From the NCBI RefSeq assembly GCF_001427605.1, contig NZ_LMGZ01000022.1, positions 124,001 through 188,000 of the forward strand: 64,000 nucleotides of DNA. The letters are read 5' to 3'. The position numbers and the translations under genes are program-made. Positions 30,843 through 39,532 of the stretch are shown here, piece by piece (the first letter of the stretch is position 1; each line of letters begins with the position of its first letter). Source of the DNA: Devosia sp. Root635 (GTDB taxonomy: Bacteria > Pseudomonadota > Alphaproteobacteria > Rhizobiales > Devosiaceae). Under the pieces are notes generated by a model. The model saw only the letters and a list, made by a program, of their open reading frames with translations. It ran no database searches and was not told where the DNA came from.

Positions 30843-31802
30843 TCAACGGATTTGTGAACCACCGGAAACCAGAGGTTCAAGCCGCTCGCGCACGCGCTTG
30901 CGCAGGCTGTCGCGCAATTCGCGATAGGCATTGAGCACCAGTTCGCGACTGCCCTCCACCAGGGATGGATCGGGCGTCTTCCAATGTTCAACCGCGCCGG
31001 CTTCCAGGCCCTTGCGGGTTACCGCTTCAGGCGCGTCTTCGGAAAGGGTGATGACCAGATCGAAGTGGTTGGCAACCAGTTCATCCAGGATATGGGGCGT
31101 ATGCACGCTCATATCAATGCCGATCTCTTCCATCACCTCATGCACGAACTGGTCGGCCTTGCCGCCATCGACGCCCACCGACCGGGCGATGATGCGGCCG
31201 GGAAAGGCCTGGCGGGCCAAAGCAGCGGCGATGGGCGAGCGTACCGAATTCATCGAGCAGACGAAGAGCACCGAGGGCAATTTGCTCGTCGCCTCGTCGA
31301 TCCTGGAGGCGTAGGGCTGCACGGCGCAGATGAGGGTGAAAAGGCGTCGGGCGGTGTTGAGATCGACGATGATCTTGTTGTCGAGGCGCGTGCGCAGCAG
31401 TTCGGCCGCCTCGTTGTGCATGCCGCGGCGCGCCATATCGACGGTTTCGATCTGGAACGGCTGGGCCGAACGGATGGCTTCGTAATAGGCGTCCCGGATG
31501 CGGAAATAGTCGCGGATCAGCCGACGGAACGGGGTCAGCGACAGATAGTGGGCGGCGATGGGCTGGAAGGTCTCGGGGTGGCGCACGTCGAGCACGATGG
31601 AATTGCCAATGATCGACATATGCAGCGCGAAGGGCCCCTTGGCCGTGACGCGGGCGGGGCGGAAGGAATTGTCTTCCAGCAGGTCGTAGATGGCGATGCG
31701 CCATTCATGCACTTCGTCTGGATTGATCGAGGTGATGGTATTGGGGTCCAGCGTCACGGTGACCAGGCGATCCGTATTGGTGGGCTTCGCCTGGCTTTCC
31801 AT
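30843..31802 (-). CDS. UPF0262 protein fused to low-molecular-weight protein-tyrosine phosphatase
   Basis: One open frame of 319 residues from the ATG at 31802. Residues 1-160 are a UPF0262 domain (WRIAIYDLLEDNSFRPARV, HYLSLTPFRRLIRDYF, RRGMHNEAAELLRTRL, ARRLFTLICA). Residues 175-319 are a low-molecular-weight phosphatase/arsenate-reductase fold: LFVCSMNSVRSPIA gives the P-loop C182-x5-R188-S, and KTPDPSLVEG gives the acid Asp278. In relatives these are usually two adjacent genes. A TTG at 31280 could still start the phosphatase alone (145 residues). The gene sits between hisD and infA. Substrate unknown. Confidence 0.82.
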   Translation of the reverse strand: MESQAKPTNTDRLVTVTLDPNTITSINPDEVHEWRIAIYDLLEDNSFRPARVTAKGPFALHMSIIGNSIVLDVRHPETFQPIAAHYLSLTPFRRLIRDYFRIRDAYYEAIRSAQPFQIETVDMARRGMHNEAAELLRTRLDNKIIVDLNTARRLFTLICAVQPYASRIDEATSKLPSVLFVCSMNSVRSPIAAALARQAFPGRIIARSVGVDGGKADQFVHEVMEEIGIDMSVHTPHILDELVANHFDLVITLSEDAPEAVTRKGLEAGAVEHWKTPDPSLVEGSRELVLNAYRELRDSLRKRVRERLEPLVSGGSQIR

Positions 31803-31810
31803 CGAAATGC

Positions 31811-33103
31811 TCAACGGTTGAGCCTTATGGAGACCGAGCGTCCGTGGCCGTCGAGGCCTTCGACCTCTGCCAGGGTGACCGCTGCCTCGCTGAGGGCGGA
31901 CAGCGTGGTCGGATCGCAGCCCAGGATGGAGGTGCGCTTCATGAAATCGAGCACGCCGAGGCCGGAGGCAAAGCGCGCCGTGCCCGCGGTGGGCAGCACA
32001 TGGTTGGAGCCGCCGACATAGTCGCCAATGGCCTCGGGCGTATGGTGGCCGAGGAAGATCGCGCCGGCATGGCGGATCGAGGGCAGGATGGACTGGGGGT
32101 CGTCGAGCGCCAGTTCGACATGTTCGGAGGCGATGCGGTTGGCAAGGGCGACGGCTTCGGTGAGGGAGAAAACGGTGATGATGGCGCTGTGGACATCCCA
32201 GCCCTCGCGGGCATTGGCCGGGTTGGGCAGCATGTCGATCTGCCGGTCCACCTCGGCGGCAACCGTGTCGGCCAGCCCCTTTTCGGTGGTGACGAGAATG
32301 GAGCGGGCCCCTGCCCCATGCTCGGCCTGGGCGATGAGATCGGCGGCCACCCAGGCCGGGTTGGCCGAGCCATCGGCAATGACCAGCACTTCGGAGGGGC
32401 CGGCGATCATGTCGATGCCGACCTTGCCGAAGACCTGGCGCTTGGCTGTGGCGACGAAGGCGTTGCCGGGGCCGACGATCTTGTCGACCGGGGCAATGGT
32501 TGATGTACCATAGGCCAGGGCCGCAACGGCCTGGGCGCCGCCGACGCGGTAAATCTCGGTGACGCCGGCAATCTTGGCGGCGAGCAGGATGGGGGCGGCG
32601 ATCTGCCCGCCGGGCGTGGGCACCACCATGGCGATACGCTCGACGCCGGCCACCTTGGCTGGCACCGCATTCATCAGCACCGAGGAGGGATAGTTGGCGA
32701 GGCCGCCGGGCACATAGATGCCCACGGCATCGACCGGGGTCCAGCGGGTGCCCAGGGTGACGCCCAGGGGGTCGGTATAGATGTGATCGGCGGGCTTCTG
32801 CTTTTCGTGATGCGCCCGGATGCGGTCGTGCGCGGTCTGCAAAGCCGCGCGGACCTCCGAGGTGACGCGGGCGGCGGCCTTGTCGATCTCGACTTCGGAA
32901 ATGCGCAGGTCGGCTGCCGTGAAATGGGTGCGGTCGAAGCGGTTTGTCAGTTCCACGAGCGCCGCATCGCCGCGCTGGCGCATATCGGCAATGATGCCGG
33001 CGACGATGTTGCTGACGTCCTGGCTGGACTCGTGCTTGCCGTCCAGCAATTGCTGGAAACGCATCTCGAAATCGGCGTCGGCGCTGTCGAGGCGAATGGG
33101 CAT
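31811..33103 (-). CDS. hisD: Histidinol dehydrogenase
   Basis: Encodes 430 residues, normal for HisD. Landmarks: VGIYVPGGLANYPSSVLMNA, VGGAQAVAALAYGT, KIVGPGNAFVATAKRQVFG and SEVLVIADGSANPAWVAADL, which carry zinc- and NAD-binding residues; SNHVLPTAGTARFASGLGV follows near the end. It performs the last two steps of histidine synthesis. Upstream is a DUF2948 gene, and downstream the UPF0262-phosphatase gene starts nine bases on; this operon order is conserved in Hyphomicrobiales. Confidence 0.97.
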   Translation of the reverse strand: MPIRLDSADADFEMRFQQLLDGKHESSQDVSNIVAGIIADMRQRGDAALVELTNRFDRTHFTAADLRISEVEIDKAAARVTSEVRAALQTAHDRIRAHHEKQKPADHIYTDPLGVTLGTRWTPVDAVGIYVPGGLANYPSSVLMNAVPAKVAGVERIAMVVPTPGGQIAAPILLAAKIAGVTEIYRVGGAQAVAALAYGTSTIAPVDKIVGPGNAFVATAKRQVFGKVGIDMIAGPSEVLVIADGSANPAWVAADLIAQAEHGAGARSILVTTEKGLADTVAAEVDRQIDMLPNPANAREGWDVHSAIITVFSLTEAVALANRIASEHVELALDDPQSILPSIRHAGAIFLGHHTPEAIGDYVGGSNHVLPTAGTARFASGLGVLDFMKRTSILGCDPTTLSALSEAAVTLAEVEGLDGHGRSVSIRLNR

Positions 33104-33112
33104 CAGAGGTCC

Positions 33113-33547
33113 TTAGTCCAGCGCGTGGGCAGGCTTGGCCGAGGCGGCCCAGACGGCGCCGAGATCGGACAGGCGTGCTTCGAGGCATTCGACGCCCAGC
33201 CGAACCGTGCCGCCGCCGGCAAAGCTGAGCTCGACGATGCCGGCGGGTCCGTCGATGGGCTTGAAGGTGATGGCCAGCAGTTCCAGCACGCCCTCGGGCG
33301 CGGCGGGGTCGAAGCCATTGGTGACGACGGACTGCACCGCGTCGAAATGCAGGGCCGCACGCTTGCGCAGCCCCTTGTCGCGGCGGCCCTTGCCCGATTC
33401 CCAATCGAAGCGGTTCATCAGCAGCGCAAAGCGGCGGTCGCCGCGCGCATAGCCCATGTCGGCGACGCGCAAAACGGCGTCCTGCGCATGGGCAGAAATG
33501 ACTTCGAGGTCTTCGGTATCAAGCGCAAGCAGCTTGAGGTCGGTCAT
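33113..33547 (-). CDS. DUF2948 family protein
   Basis: The start is the ATG at 33547 (MTDLKLLALDTEDLEVISAH), giving 144 residues; the longer upstream frame lacks conservation-like features. It contains DAVLRVADMGYARGDRRFAL, LMNRFDWE and VLELLAITF, a pattern of the DUF2948 family that stands next to hisD and murA in alphaproteobacteria. Function unknown. Nine bases separate it from hisD, so they share a transcript. Confidence 0.85.
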   Translation of the reverse strand: MTDLKLLALDTEDLEVISAHAQDAVLRVADMGYARGDRRFALLMNRFDWESGKGRRDKGLRKRAALHFDAVQSVVTNGFDPAAPEGVLELLAITFKPIDGPAGIVELSFAGGGTVRLGVECLEARLSDLGAVWAASAKPAHALD

Positions 33548-33887
33548 AGGCGGCGGCCCCGTTTTTCTGTCGCGTCGGCCGGAACCGACCAACGCTGGTG
33601 GCATGAAACGATCCTATCTGGTCATGCCGAACCCGATCTACAAGTTTGAGGGCGCCTGGGCAATGCGGGTTGTGGAAAGCCGGTGGGAGGGATCAAGGGT
33701 GGCGGGGTGTTTGGCCCCGATATACGGACCAACCGCCACCCCCTCCCAGCCTCCCCCGTCAAGGGGGAGGTGCCGCTCCGTGGGTGCGGAGATGGCGCCG
33801 GTTTCCCAACGCCATGCCCCTTCCCCAAAAGACTCTCTTGTAAATAACTGACCAGTCAGTTATTATCTTCGTCACTGGAGACTGACC
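33548..33887. other. 340-base intergenic region with palindromic repeat and TetR operator
   Basis: Divergent gap between the DUF2948 gene and the TetR gene. It holds a G-rich palindromic unit (CCTCCCCCGTCAAGGGGGAGG, given as two parts CCTCCCCC / GGGGGAGG with GTCAA between) near 33750-33770 and the TetR operator at 33843-33864. No gene is seen. Confidence 0.5.
33843..33864. promoter_or_regulatory. TetR-family operator
   Basis: A perfect 22-bp palindrome with arms AATAACTGAC and GTCAGTTATT around a central CA, 23 bases before the regulator start. The ACTGACCAGTCAGT core matches the style of AcrR/TetR-type operators. Likely bound by the product of the following gene. Confidence 0.8.
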
Positions 33888-34532
33888 ATGACCGAGACCA
33901 CCAAGAAATTTCGACGCCGGGCCGAGGCGCGGCCAGACGAGGTGCTGGATGCGGCGCTGTCGGTGTTCGTGGCCAAGGGTTTCGCCGCCGCCAAGGTCGA
34001 CGACATCGCCCGGCAGGCAGGCGTGTCCAAAGGCACGGTCTATCTCTATTTCCCCTCCAAGGAGGCGTTGCTGGAAGGCATCGTGCAGCGCGCCGTGTCG
34101 CCGATTGCCGATCGCGCGGCGCCTGACATGGCCCAGTTCGAGGGCGATCCGCGGGTGCCGATCACCCGGCTGCTGCACATGCTGTGCGGGGTGCTGACGC
34201 AGGCGGACACCATCGCCATACCCAAGCTGATCCTGCGCGAGGTGATGAACTTTCCCGCCATCGCCGAAATGTACCGGCGCAACGTGCTCGACAAGGTGGT
34301 GCCGGTGCTGACGGGGCTGATCGCCCGCGGCATTGCGCAGGGTTACCTGCGGCCGGTGGACCCCGAACTCACCATCCGCTCCGTGGTGGGGCCGATCATC
34401 GCTCATATCGCGCTCAGCGAAATCTTCGACATCAGGCCGATCGACGGGCTGGCCATGGAACGGCTGGTGGAAAACCATATCGACATCCTGTTTCGCGGCA
34501 TCTGCGCCGATCCGCAGGAGGCGCGGCCATGA
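33888..34532 (+). CDS. TetR/AcrR-family transcriptional regulator
   Basis: Encodes 214 residues. The N-terminal helix-turn-helix is DEVLDAALSVFVAKGFAAAK, then VDDIARQAGVSKGTVYLYFP SK-EALLE in outline, the classic TetR DNA-binding part. The C-terminal helical domain binds a ligand, with IPKLILREVMNFPAIAEMYR as in regulators of YbhG/YbhF-type exporters. It overlaps the HlyD gene (ATGA) and has a palindromic operator just upstream, so it probably represses the whole cassette and itself. Confidence 0.93.
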   Translation: MTETTKKFRRRAEARPDEVLDAALSVFVAKGFAAAKVDDIARQAGVSKGTVYLYFPSKEALLEGIVQRAVSPIADRAAPDMAQFEGDPRVPITRLLHMLCGVLTQADTIAIPKLILREVMNFPAIAEMYRRNVLDKVVPVLTGLIARGIAQGYLRPVDPELTIRSVVGPIIAHIALSEIFDIRPIDGLAMERLVENHIDILFRGICADPQEARP

Positions 34533-35467
34533 ACGAATTCTTTGCCGGAGTGATCGCGGCCGTCATGTCGCTGCTGCCGGGCGGGGCCAGCGAGCCGGCA
34601 GGCTATGCCGGTTATCTCGAAGCCGATTATGTCTATGCCGCGCCGGTCAGCGCCGGGCGGATCGCCGGCATTGCCGTGGCCGAGGGGCAGGCGATTGGCG
34701 CTGGCGACGTGCTGTTCGTGCTCGATGACGCCCAGCAACAGGCGCTGCTGACGGCGGCGCAGGCGCGGGTCGAAGCGGCGCGGGCCACGCTGGAAAACCT
34801 CGAAACCGGCAGCCGCGTCGAGGAAATCGACGTCATCCGCGCCAATCTCAGCAAGGCGCGGGCCGACCTGGTGCTGGCGCAATCCAACCTGTCCCGCAGC
34901 GAAAAGCTGCTGGCCGCGGGCACGGTCGCTTCGGTGCGGGTGGAACAGGATCGGGCGGCGCTCGCGGCGGCCGAAGCGCAGGTGGCGCAACTGACGGCGC
35001 AGGTCAACGTGGCCGAACTGCCGGCGCGCGACGCCCAGCAGGTGGCGGCGGAGGCGAACCTTGCCGCCGCGGTGGCCGATGCCGACCGGGCCGCGCTGGA
35101 CCTCAAGGACCGGCAGACCGTCGCTCCGGTGGGCGGCGTGGTGGATCGGCTGTTTTATACCATGGGAGAGATCGCCGTCGCGGGTGCGCCCGTCGCCTCC
35201 ATCCTGCCCGAGGGGGCGCTCAAGGCCCGGTTCTTCGTGCCGGAAGTAGAACGCTCGGCGCTGGCGGTGGGCCAGGCGGTGCGCGTCGGCTGCGATGGCT
35301 GCGCGGCGACGACGGCGACGGTAACCTACCTGGCCAGCGAGCCGCAGATGACGCCGCCGGTGATCTATTCGCGCGAGGAGCGCGACCGACTGGTCTATAT
35401 GGTCGAAGCCAGGCTCGACACCCCCGGCACATTGCGGCCGGGGCAACCGGTGACGGTGACGCCATGA
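34529..35467 (+). CDS. HlyD/YbhG-type periplasmic adaptor protein
   Basis: The start is the ATG at 34529, overlapping the regulator stop, giving 312 residues. A hydrophobic N-terminus (FFAGVIAAVMSLLPGGAS) anchors or exports it. A lipoyl half (VSAGRIAGIAVAEGQAIGAG) follows, then a long coiled coil from 70 to 200 (LSKARADLVLAQSNLSRSEK, VRVEQDRAALAAAEAQVAQL), then the second lipoyl half (VAPVGGVVDRLFYTMGEIA) and a beta barrel ending in LRPGQPVTVTP. It bridges the ABC exporter to the outer membrane. It overlaps the ATPase gene by ATGA. Confidence 0.92.
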   Translation: MNEFFAGVIAAVMSLLPGGASEPAGYAGYLEADYVYAAPVSAGRIAGIAVAEGQAIGAGDVLFVLDDAQQQALLTAAQARVEAARATLENLETGSRVEEIDVIRANLSKARADLVLAQSNLSRSEKLLAAGTVASVRVEQDRAALAAAEAQVAQLTAQVNVAELPARDAQQVAAEANLAAAVADADRAALDLKDRQTVAPVGGVVDRLFYTMGEIAVAGAPVASILPEGALKARFFVPEVERSALAVGQAVRVGCDGCAATTATVTYLASEPQMTPPVIYSREERDRLVYMVEARLDTPGTLRPGQPVTVTP

Positions 35468-36402
35468 CCGACGCTCCGGTCATCGACGTGCGCGGGCTGA
35501 CCAAGCGGTTCGGCGACAAGACGGTGGTCGACCATTTCGACATCGCGGTGCCGCGTGGGGCAATCTATGGCTTCCTCGGCCCCAATGGGTCGGGCAAGAC
35601 CACGACGATCCGCATGATCTGTGGGCTGCTGACGCCCGACGAGGGGGAAGGCACATGCCTGGGGTTCGACGTGCGGCGCGACGCCGCCCGGATCAAGGAA
35701 CGGGTTGGCTACATGACCCAGAAATTCTCCTACTACGAAGATCTCTCCATCCGCGAAAACCTCGACTTCGTGGCCCGCATGTACCGCCTCGACCGGCGGC
35801 GGCAGCGGGTCGATGCGGCACTCGACGACCTGGGACTGGCCGACCGGCAGAAGCAGCTCGCGGGTTCGCTTTCAGGCGGCTGGAAGCAGCGGCTGGCGCT
35901 GGCGGCGTGCCTGTTGCACGAGCCGGACCTGCTGCTGCTCGACGAGCCGACCGCCGGCGTCGACCCCAAGGCGCGCCGCGATTTCTGGGACGAAATCCGG
36001 CGCCTGTCGGCCAGGGGCGTCACGGTGCTGGTTTCCACCCACTACATGGATGAAGCCATCCAGTGCGATTTCATCACCTATATCGCTTACGGCAGGAAGC
36101 TGATCGACGGGCCGTCGGCCGAAATTCCGGCCATGGTGGGGCTGGTGACCTATCGCGTTTCGGGGCCCGACATTTCCAAGCTCGAAGCCGAGTTGCAGAA
36201 GGAAGATGGTGTCGAGCAGGTGGCGCGGTTCGGCGCGGTGCTGCACGTATCGGGCACGGACCGGGCCAGGCTGGAAAGCGTGGTCGAGCGCTACCGGGCG
36301 CGCGGCACTCATGAATGGGCGGAAAAGAAGTCGGAGCTGGAAGAAGCCTTTATCTACCTGATGGCGGGAGCGCGGGACAATTTCGCCCGCGATGCGGCAT
36401 GA
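35464..36402 (+). CDS. ABC exporter ATP-binding protein
   Basis: Encodes 312 residues with one nucleotide-binding domain: Walker A GPNGSGKTT, Q-loop YMTQKFSYYEDL, signature LSGGWKQRLALA, Walker B LLLLDEPTAGVDPKARRDFW, and H-loop VLVSTHYMDEA. The GVDP and HYMDEA phrases are typical of multidrug and YbhF/CcmA-type exporters. The C-terminal 80 residues are a small regulatory domain. Unlike YbhF, there is a single ATPase domain, so it must act as a dimer. ATGA overlaps link it to both neighbours. Confidence 0.95.
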   Translation: MTDAPVIDVRGLTKRFGDKTVVDHFDIAVPRGAIYGFLGPNGSGKTTTIRMICGLLTPDEGEGTCLGFDVRRDAARIKERVGYMTQKFSYYEDLSIRENLDFVARMYRLDRRRQRVDAALDDLGLADRQKQLAGSLSGGWKQRLALAACLLHEPDLLLLDEPTAGVDPKARRDFWDEIRRLSARGVTVLVSTHYMDEAIQCDFITYIAYGRKLIDGPSAEIPAMVGLVTYRVSGPDISKLEAELQKEDGVEQVARFGAVLHVSGTDRARLESVVERYRARGTHEWAEKKSELEEAFIYLMAGARDNFARDAA

Positions 36403-37529
36403 AATTCTCATTCGCGCGCTTATTCGCCGTGCTGGCCAAGGAATTTATCCAGATGCGCCGCGACCGCATCACTTTCGGCATGATGATCGGCCTGCCCATC
36501 GCCCAGTTGCTGTTGTTCGGCTACATCATCAATTCCGATGCGCGGCACCTGCCGACGCTGATCGAGCTCAACGATAGTGGCCCCCTGGTCCGCTCCATCA
36601 TTTCGGGCATGCAGATCTCGGAATATTTCGACATCCAGGGGACGGCGGCCGGTGTGGACAGCGGGGAACAGGCGCTGCGCGACGGCAGCGCGTCATTCGT
36701 GGTGGTGTTTCCGCGCGATTTCGAACGCGATATCGTGCGCGGGCTCAAGCCGACGCTGCTCGTGACGGCCGATGCCTCGGACCCGTCCGCCGTCGGCGGG
36801 GCGGTCGGGGCGCTGAACGGCATTGTGAGCCGGGCCATGGCCGAGATCTTTTCCGGGCCGCTGGCCCGGCTGGCGCCATCGCCGCCGCCCTTCGAGGTGG
36901 CGGTGCACAAGCTCTACAACCCGGAGGGGAGCACTTCGACCAATATCGTGCCGGGGCTGCTGGCCATCATCCTCTCGATGACCCTGGTGATGATGACCGC
37001 GGTCGCCATCGTCAAGGAAACCGAGCGCGGCACCATGGAGATGCTGATCGCGACGCCGGTGCGGCCGCTCGAAGTGATGCTGGGCAAGATCGTGCCCTAT
37101 GTCTTCGTGGGTTACGTGCAGACCGTCGTGTTCCTGCTGGCTGGCCTCACCCTGTTCGGCGTGCCGTTCGAAGGCTCGTGGTGGGCCTTCTTTGTCGGCT
37201 TCAACCTCTTCATCGTGGTCAATCTGGCGCTGGGCTTCCTCATCTCGGCCGCGGCCCGCTCGCAGATGCAGGCCATGCAATTGTCGATGTTCACCATCCT
37301 GCCCTCGGTGCTGCTGTCGGGCTTCCTGTTCCCATTTGCCGCCATGCCGGGCTGGGCCCAGATCATCGGCAGCGCCGTGCCGGCCACGCATTTCCTGCGC
37401 GTGGTGCGCACGGTGATGCTCAAGGGCGGCGATATCGGGGACGTCGCCGGCGAGATGTGGGCGCTCGTCGCGATCCTGATCGTGATTTCGGTGGTCGCGA
37501 TGCTGCGTTACCGGCAGACGCTGGATTAA
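36399..37529 (+). CDS. ABC-2 type exporter permease
   Basis: The start is the ATG at 36399 (MKFSFARLFAVLAKEFIQMR), giving 376 residues. A first membrane helix (FGMMIGLPIAQLLLFGYII) is followed by a large periplasmic domain (residues 50-170), then five helices including GLLAIILSMTLVMMTAVAIV, KIVPYVFVGYVQTVVFLLAG and LSMFTILPSVLLSGFLFPFA. The ERGTMEMLIATPVRPLEVML motif is the hallmark of YhhJ/YbhR-type permeases. With one permease gene, a homodimer is expected. Last gene of the TetR-HlyD-ABC cassette. Confidence 0.93.
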   Translation: MKFSFARLFAVLAKEFIQMRRDRITFGMMIGLPIAQLLLFGYIINSDARHLPTLIELNDSGPLVRSIISGMQISEYFDIQGTAAGVDSGEQALRDGSASFVVVFPRDFERDIVRGLKPTLLVTADASDPSAVGGAVGALNGIVSRAMAEIFSGPLARLAPSPPPFEVAVHKLYNPEGSTSTNIVPGLLAIILSMTLVMMTAVAIVKETERGTMEMLIATPVRPLEVMLGKIVPYVFVGYVQTVVFLLAGLTLFGVPFEGSWWAFFVGFNLFIVVNLALGFLISAAARSQMQAMQLSMFTILPSVLLSGFLFPFAAMPGWAQIIGSAVPATHFLRVVRTVMLKGGDIGDVAGEMWALVAILIVISVVAMLRYRQTLD

Positions 37530-37537
37530 GTTGGGAT

Positions 37538-37564
37538 CTGCCCTCGGGTCAGGCCCGAGGGCAG
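37538..37564. terminator. Bidirectional hairpin between convergent genes
   Basis: A perfect 11-bp stem (CTGCCCTCGGG / CCCGAGGGCAG) with loop TCAGG sits between the permease stop and the murA stop. There is no T-run, so it may be an mRNA-stabilising palindrome rather than a strong terminator. It shares its CCTCGGG core with the palindrome at 29615. Confidence 0.5.
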
Positions 37565-37574
37565 TACGGTGCGT

Positions 37575-38864
37575 TCAGCCCGCGATGCGCTCGATCTCGG
37601 CGCCGCAGCGGCCGAGCTTGTCTTCCAGCCGCTCGAAGCCGCGGTCGAGGTGATAGATGCGGTTGACGATGGTTTCGCCCCTGGCGGCGAGGCCGGCAAT
37701 GACCAGCGATACAGAGGCGCGCAGGTCGGTCGCCATCACCTGGGCACCCTTGAGCTGGGCCTTGCCGCGCACGGTGGCCAATTGCCCGTCGACCGAGATA
37801 TCGGCGCCAAAGCGGGCGAGTTCGGCAACGTGCATGTAGCGGTTCTCAAAGATGGTCTCGCGAATCTGGCTGGTGCCCGAGGCCATGGTCATCAGCGCCA
37901 TGAACTGGGCCTGCAGATCGGTGGGAAAACCGGGGAACGGATCGGTCTCGACATCGACCGGCTGGATGCCGTTGCCATTGCGATGCACGCGCAGCCCCTC
38001 GGGCTCGACGCTGAGCGCGGTGCCGGTGCGGGCCAGGATATCCAGCGCCGCCTGCAGGTGTTCCGCGCGCGCGCCCTTGAGCAGAACATTGCCCCCGGTC
38101 ATGGCCGCGGCCATGGCGAAAGTGCCGGTCTCGATGCGATCGGGGATCACGTCCACGGTGGCGCCATGCAGCCGCTCCACACCCTCGATGGTCAGCGTGC
38201 GCGTGCCGATGCCGGTGATTTTCGCACCCATGGCGACGAGGCATTCGGCGACATTGGTGATTTCGGGTTCCTGGGCGGCATTGTCGATGACGGTGGTGCC
38301 GCGGGCGAGCGTGGCGGCCATCAGGATAGTGTGGGTGGCGCCCACCGAGACCTTGGGGAATTTGATATGGGCGCCGACGAGGCCTCCCTTGGGCGCCTTG
38401 GCGACGACGTAGCCTTCATCGATGTCGATTTCGGCGCCCAGTTCCTTGAGGCCGAAGAGGAACAGGTCGACCGGCCTTGTGCCGATGGCGCAGCCGCCGG
38501 GTAGCGAAACGCGGGCCTCGTGGCAGCGGGCCAGCAGCGGCCCGATGACCCAGAAGCTGGCGCGCATCTTGGAGACGAGATCATAGGGCGCGGTGGTGTC
38601 GACGATATCGGCGGCGTGGAAGGTCATGCGCTGGCCTTCCCCTTCCTCGCCACGGCGGCGGCCATGCACGGCGATATCGACGCCGTGATTTTCGAGGATG
38701 CGTTCGAGTTGCTTGACGTCGGCCAGGCGCGGCACATTCTGCAGCACCAGCGGCTCGTCCGACAGCAGGGAGGCGATCATCAGCGGCAGGGCAGCATTCT
38801 TGGCGCCCGAAATCGGGATTTCGCCATTGAGTTCGTTGCCGCCGATCAAACGGATACGGTCCAT
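37575..38864 (-). CDS. murA: UDP-N-acetylglucosamine 1-carboxyvinyltransferase
   Basis: Encodes 429 residues, the standard MurA length. It starts [29 protein letters not shown] in outline, with the UDP-GlcNAc-binding Lys/Asn pair. The catalytic Cys loop is [14 protein letters not shown], and [20 protein letters not shown] lies in the C-terminal half. It transfers enolpyruvate from PEP to UDP-GlcNAc, the first committed step of peptidoglycan synthesis and the fosfomycin target. In relatives murA is followed directly by DUF2948 and hisD; here an export cassette lies between. Confidence 0.97.
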   Translation of the reverse strand: MDRIRLIGGNELNGEIPISGAKNAALPLMIASLLSDEPLVLQNVPRLADVKQLERILENHGVDIAVHGRRRGEEGEGQRMTFHAADIVDTTAPYDLVSKMRASFWVIGPLLARCHEARVSLPGGCAIGTRPVDLFLFGLKELGAEIDIDEGYVVAKAPKGGLVGAHIKFPKVSVGATHTILMAATLARGTTVIDNAAQEPEITNVAECLVAMGAKITGIGTRTLTIEGVERLHGATVDVIPDRIETGTFAMAAAMTGGNVLLKGARAEHLQAALDILARTGTALSVEPEGLRVHRNGNGIQPVDVETDPFPGFPTDLQAQFMALMTMASGTSQIRETIFENRYMHVAELARFGADISVDGQLATVRGKAQLKGAQVMATDLRASVSLVIAGLAARGETIVNRIYHLDRGFERLEDKLGRCGAEIERIAG

Positions 38865-38994
38865 AGTCTTGTCCTATATGGCGGGCGTCGCCGCCCTTCT
38901 ACCTGGGGAAGGAGCCAGGCCAAGTCCTAGTTGCCACGTAAGCCAGACTCGCCGCACTCGGTGCTAGACAATTCGATAGTCGCCCGAAACTGGT

Positions 38995-39159
38995 TTACGG
39001 TTTATTGACCGTATCGGTTCCGGGGCCCTGTTGGGGATCGGGCGCCTGGCGCTCCGAATCGGCGCGCGCCTTGGCCTGCCCCTTGCGGCGCTTGAGGTTC
39101 TCACGCAGCTTTGCGGCCAATCTTTGCTCACGCAAGGCCGCTTGTTCGGATTTGCTCAT
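38995..39159 (-). CDS. Small conserved charged protein upstream of murA
   Basis: A 54-residue frame from the ATG at 39159 to TAA at 38995. The sequence MSKSEQAALREQRLAAKLRE then NLKRRKGQAKARADSERQAP is one basic helix, followed by a Pro/Gln/Gly tail. Similar short Lys/Arg-rich proteins are often found before murA in Hyphomicrobiales. It may bind nucleic acid or ribosomes, but nothing proves this. 130 bases separate it from murA. Confidence 0.6.
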   Translation of the reverse strand: MSKSEQAALREQRLAAKLRENLKRRKGQAKARADSERQAPDPQQGPGTDTVNKP

Positions 39160-39308
39160 GGTGTCACGGGGAATCGCATTGCCCTCGCGTCGGTTGATAG
39201 GCGTTTTTTAGCCTTGCGTCGAGGTTGGGCCTATGGCAAAGGAGCCCCCGTCGCGCCGGGCTTGCTTGCCCCGCGGCGCCATGCCAGTCGCGCCGCCGCG
39301 ACCCCGAT

Positions 39309-39383
39309 GCTGCCGTAGCTCAGTGGTAGAGCACCCCCTTGGTAAGGGGGAGGCCGACAGTTCAATCCTGTCCGGCAGCACCA
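39309..39383 (+). tRNA. tRNA-Thr (GGT)
   Basis: Acceptor GCTGCCG pairs with CGGCAGC. D arm AGCTCAGTGGTAGAGC; anticodon stem CCCCC/GGGGG with loop TTGGTAA gives GGT. T arm ACAGTTCAATCCTGT; CCA is encoded. Confidence 0.97.
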
Positions 39384-39532
39384 TTTTCGCAGAAAATCAC
39401 AGCCAGGCCGCCCGGTGCGACCGCCTGCGGCCCTGCGCGATCTCCATACCACCGAAGAAGGATTTTGCGGAGCGCGCGACATTGCACGCCATGCCGGCGC
39501 GGCGGCGACCCATTGCAGGCCTGTGGCCGTGG

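Noticed and set aside
31802-33404. Upstream extension of the UPF0262-phosphatase frame across hisD
   Set aside because: This part overlaps intact hisD in another frame and reads as low-complexity Arg/Gly/His, so it is not coding.
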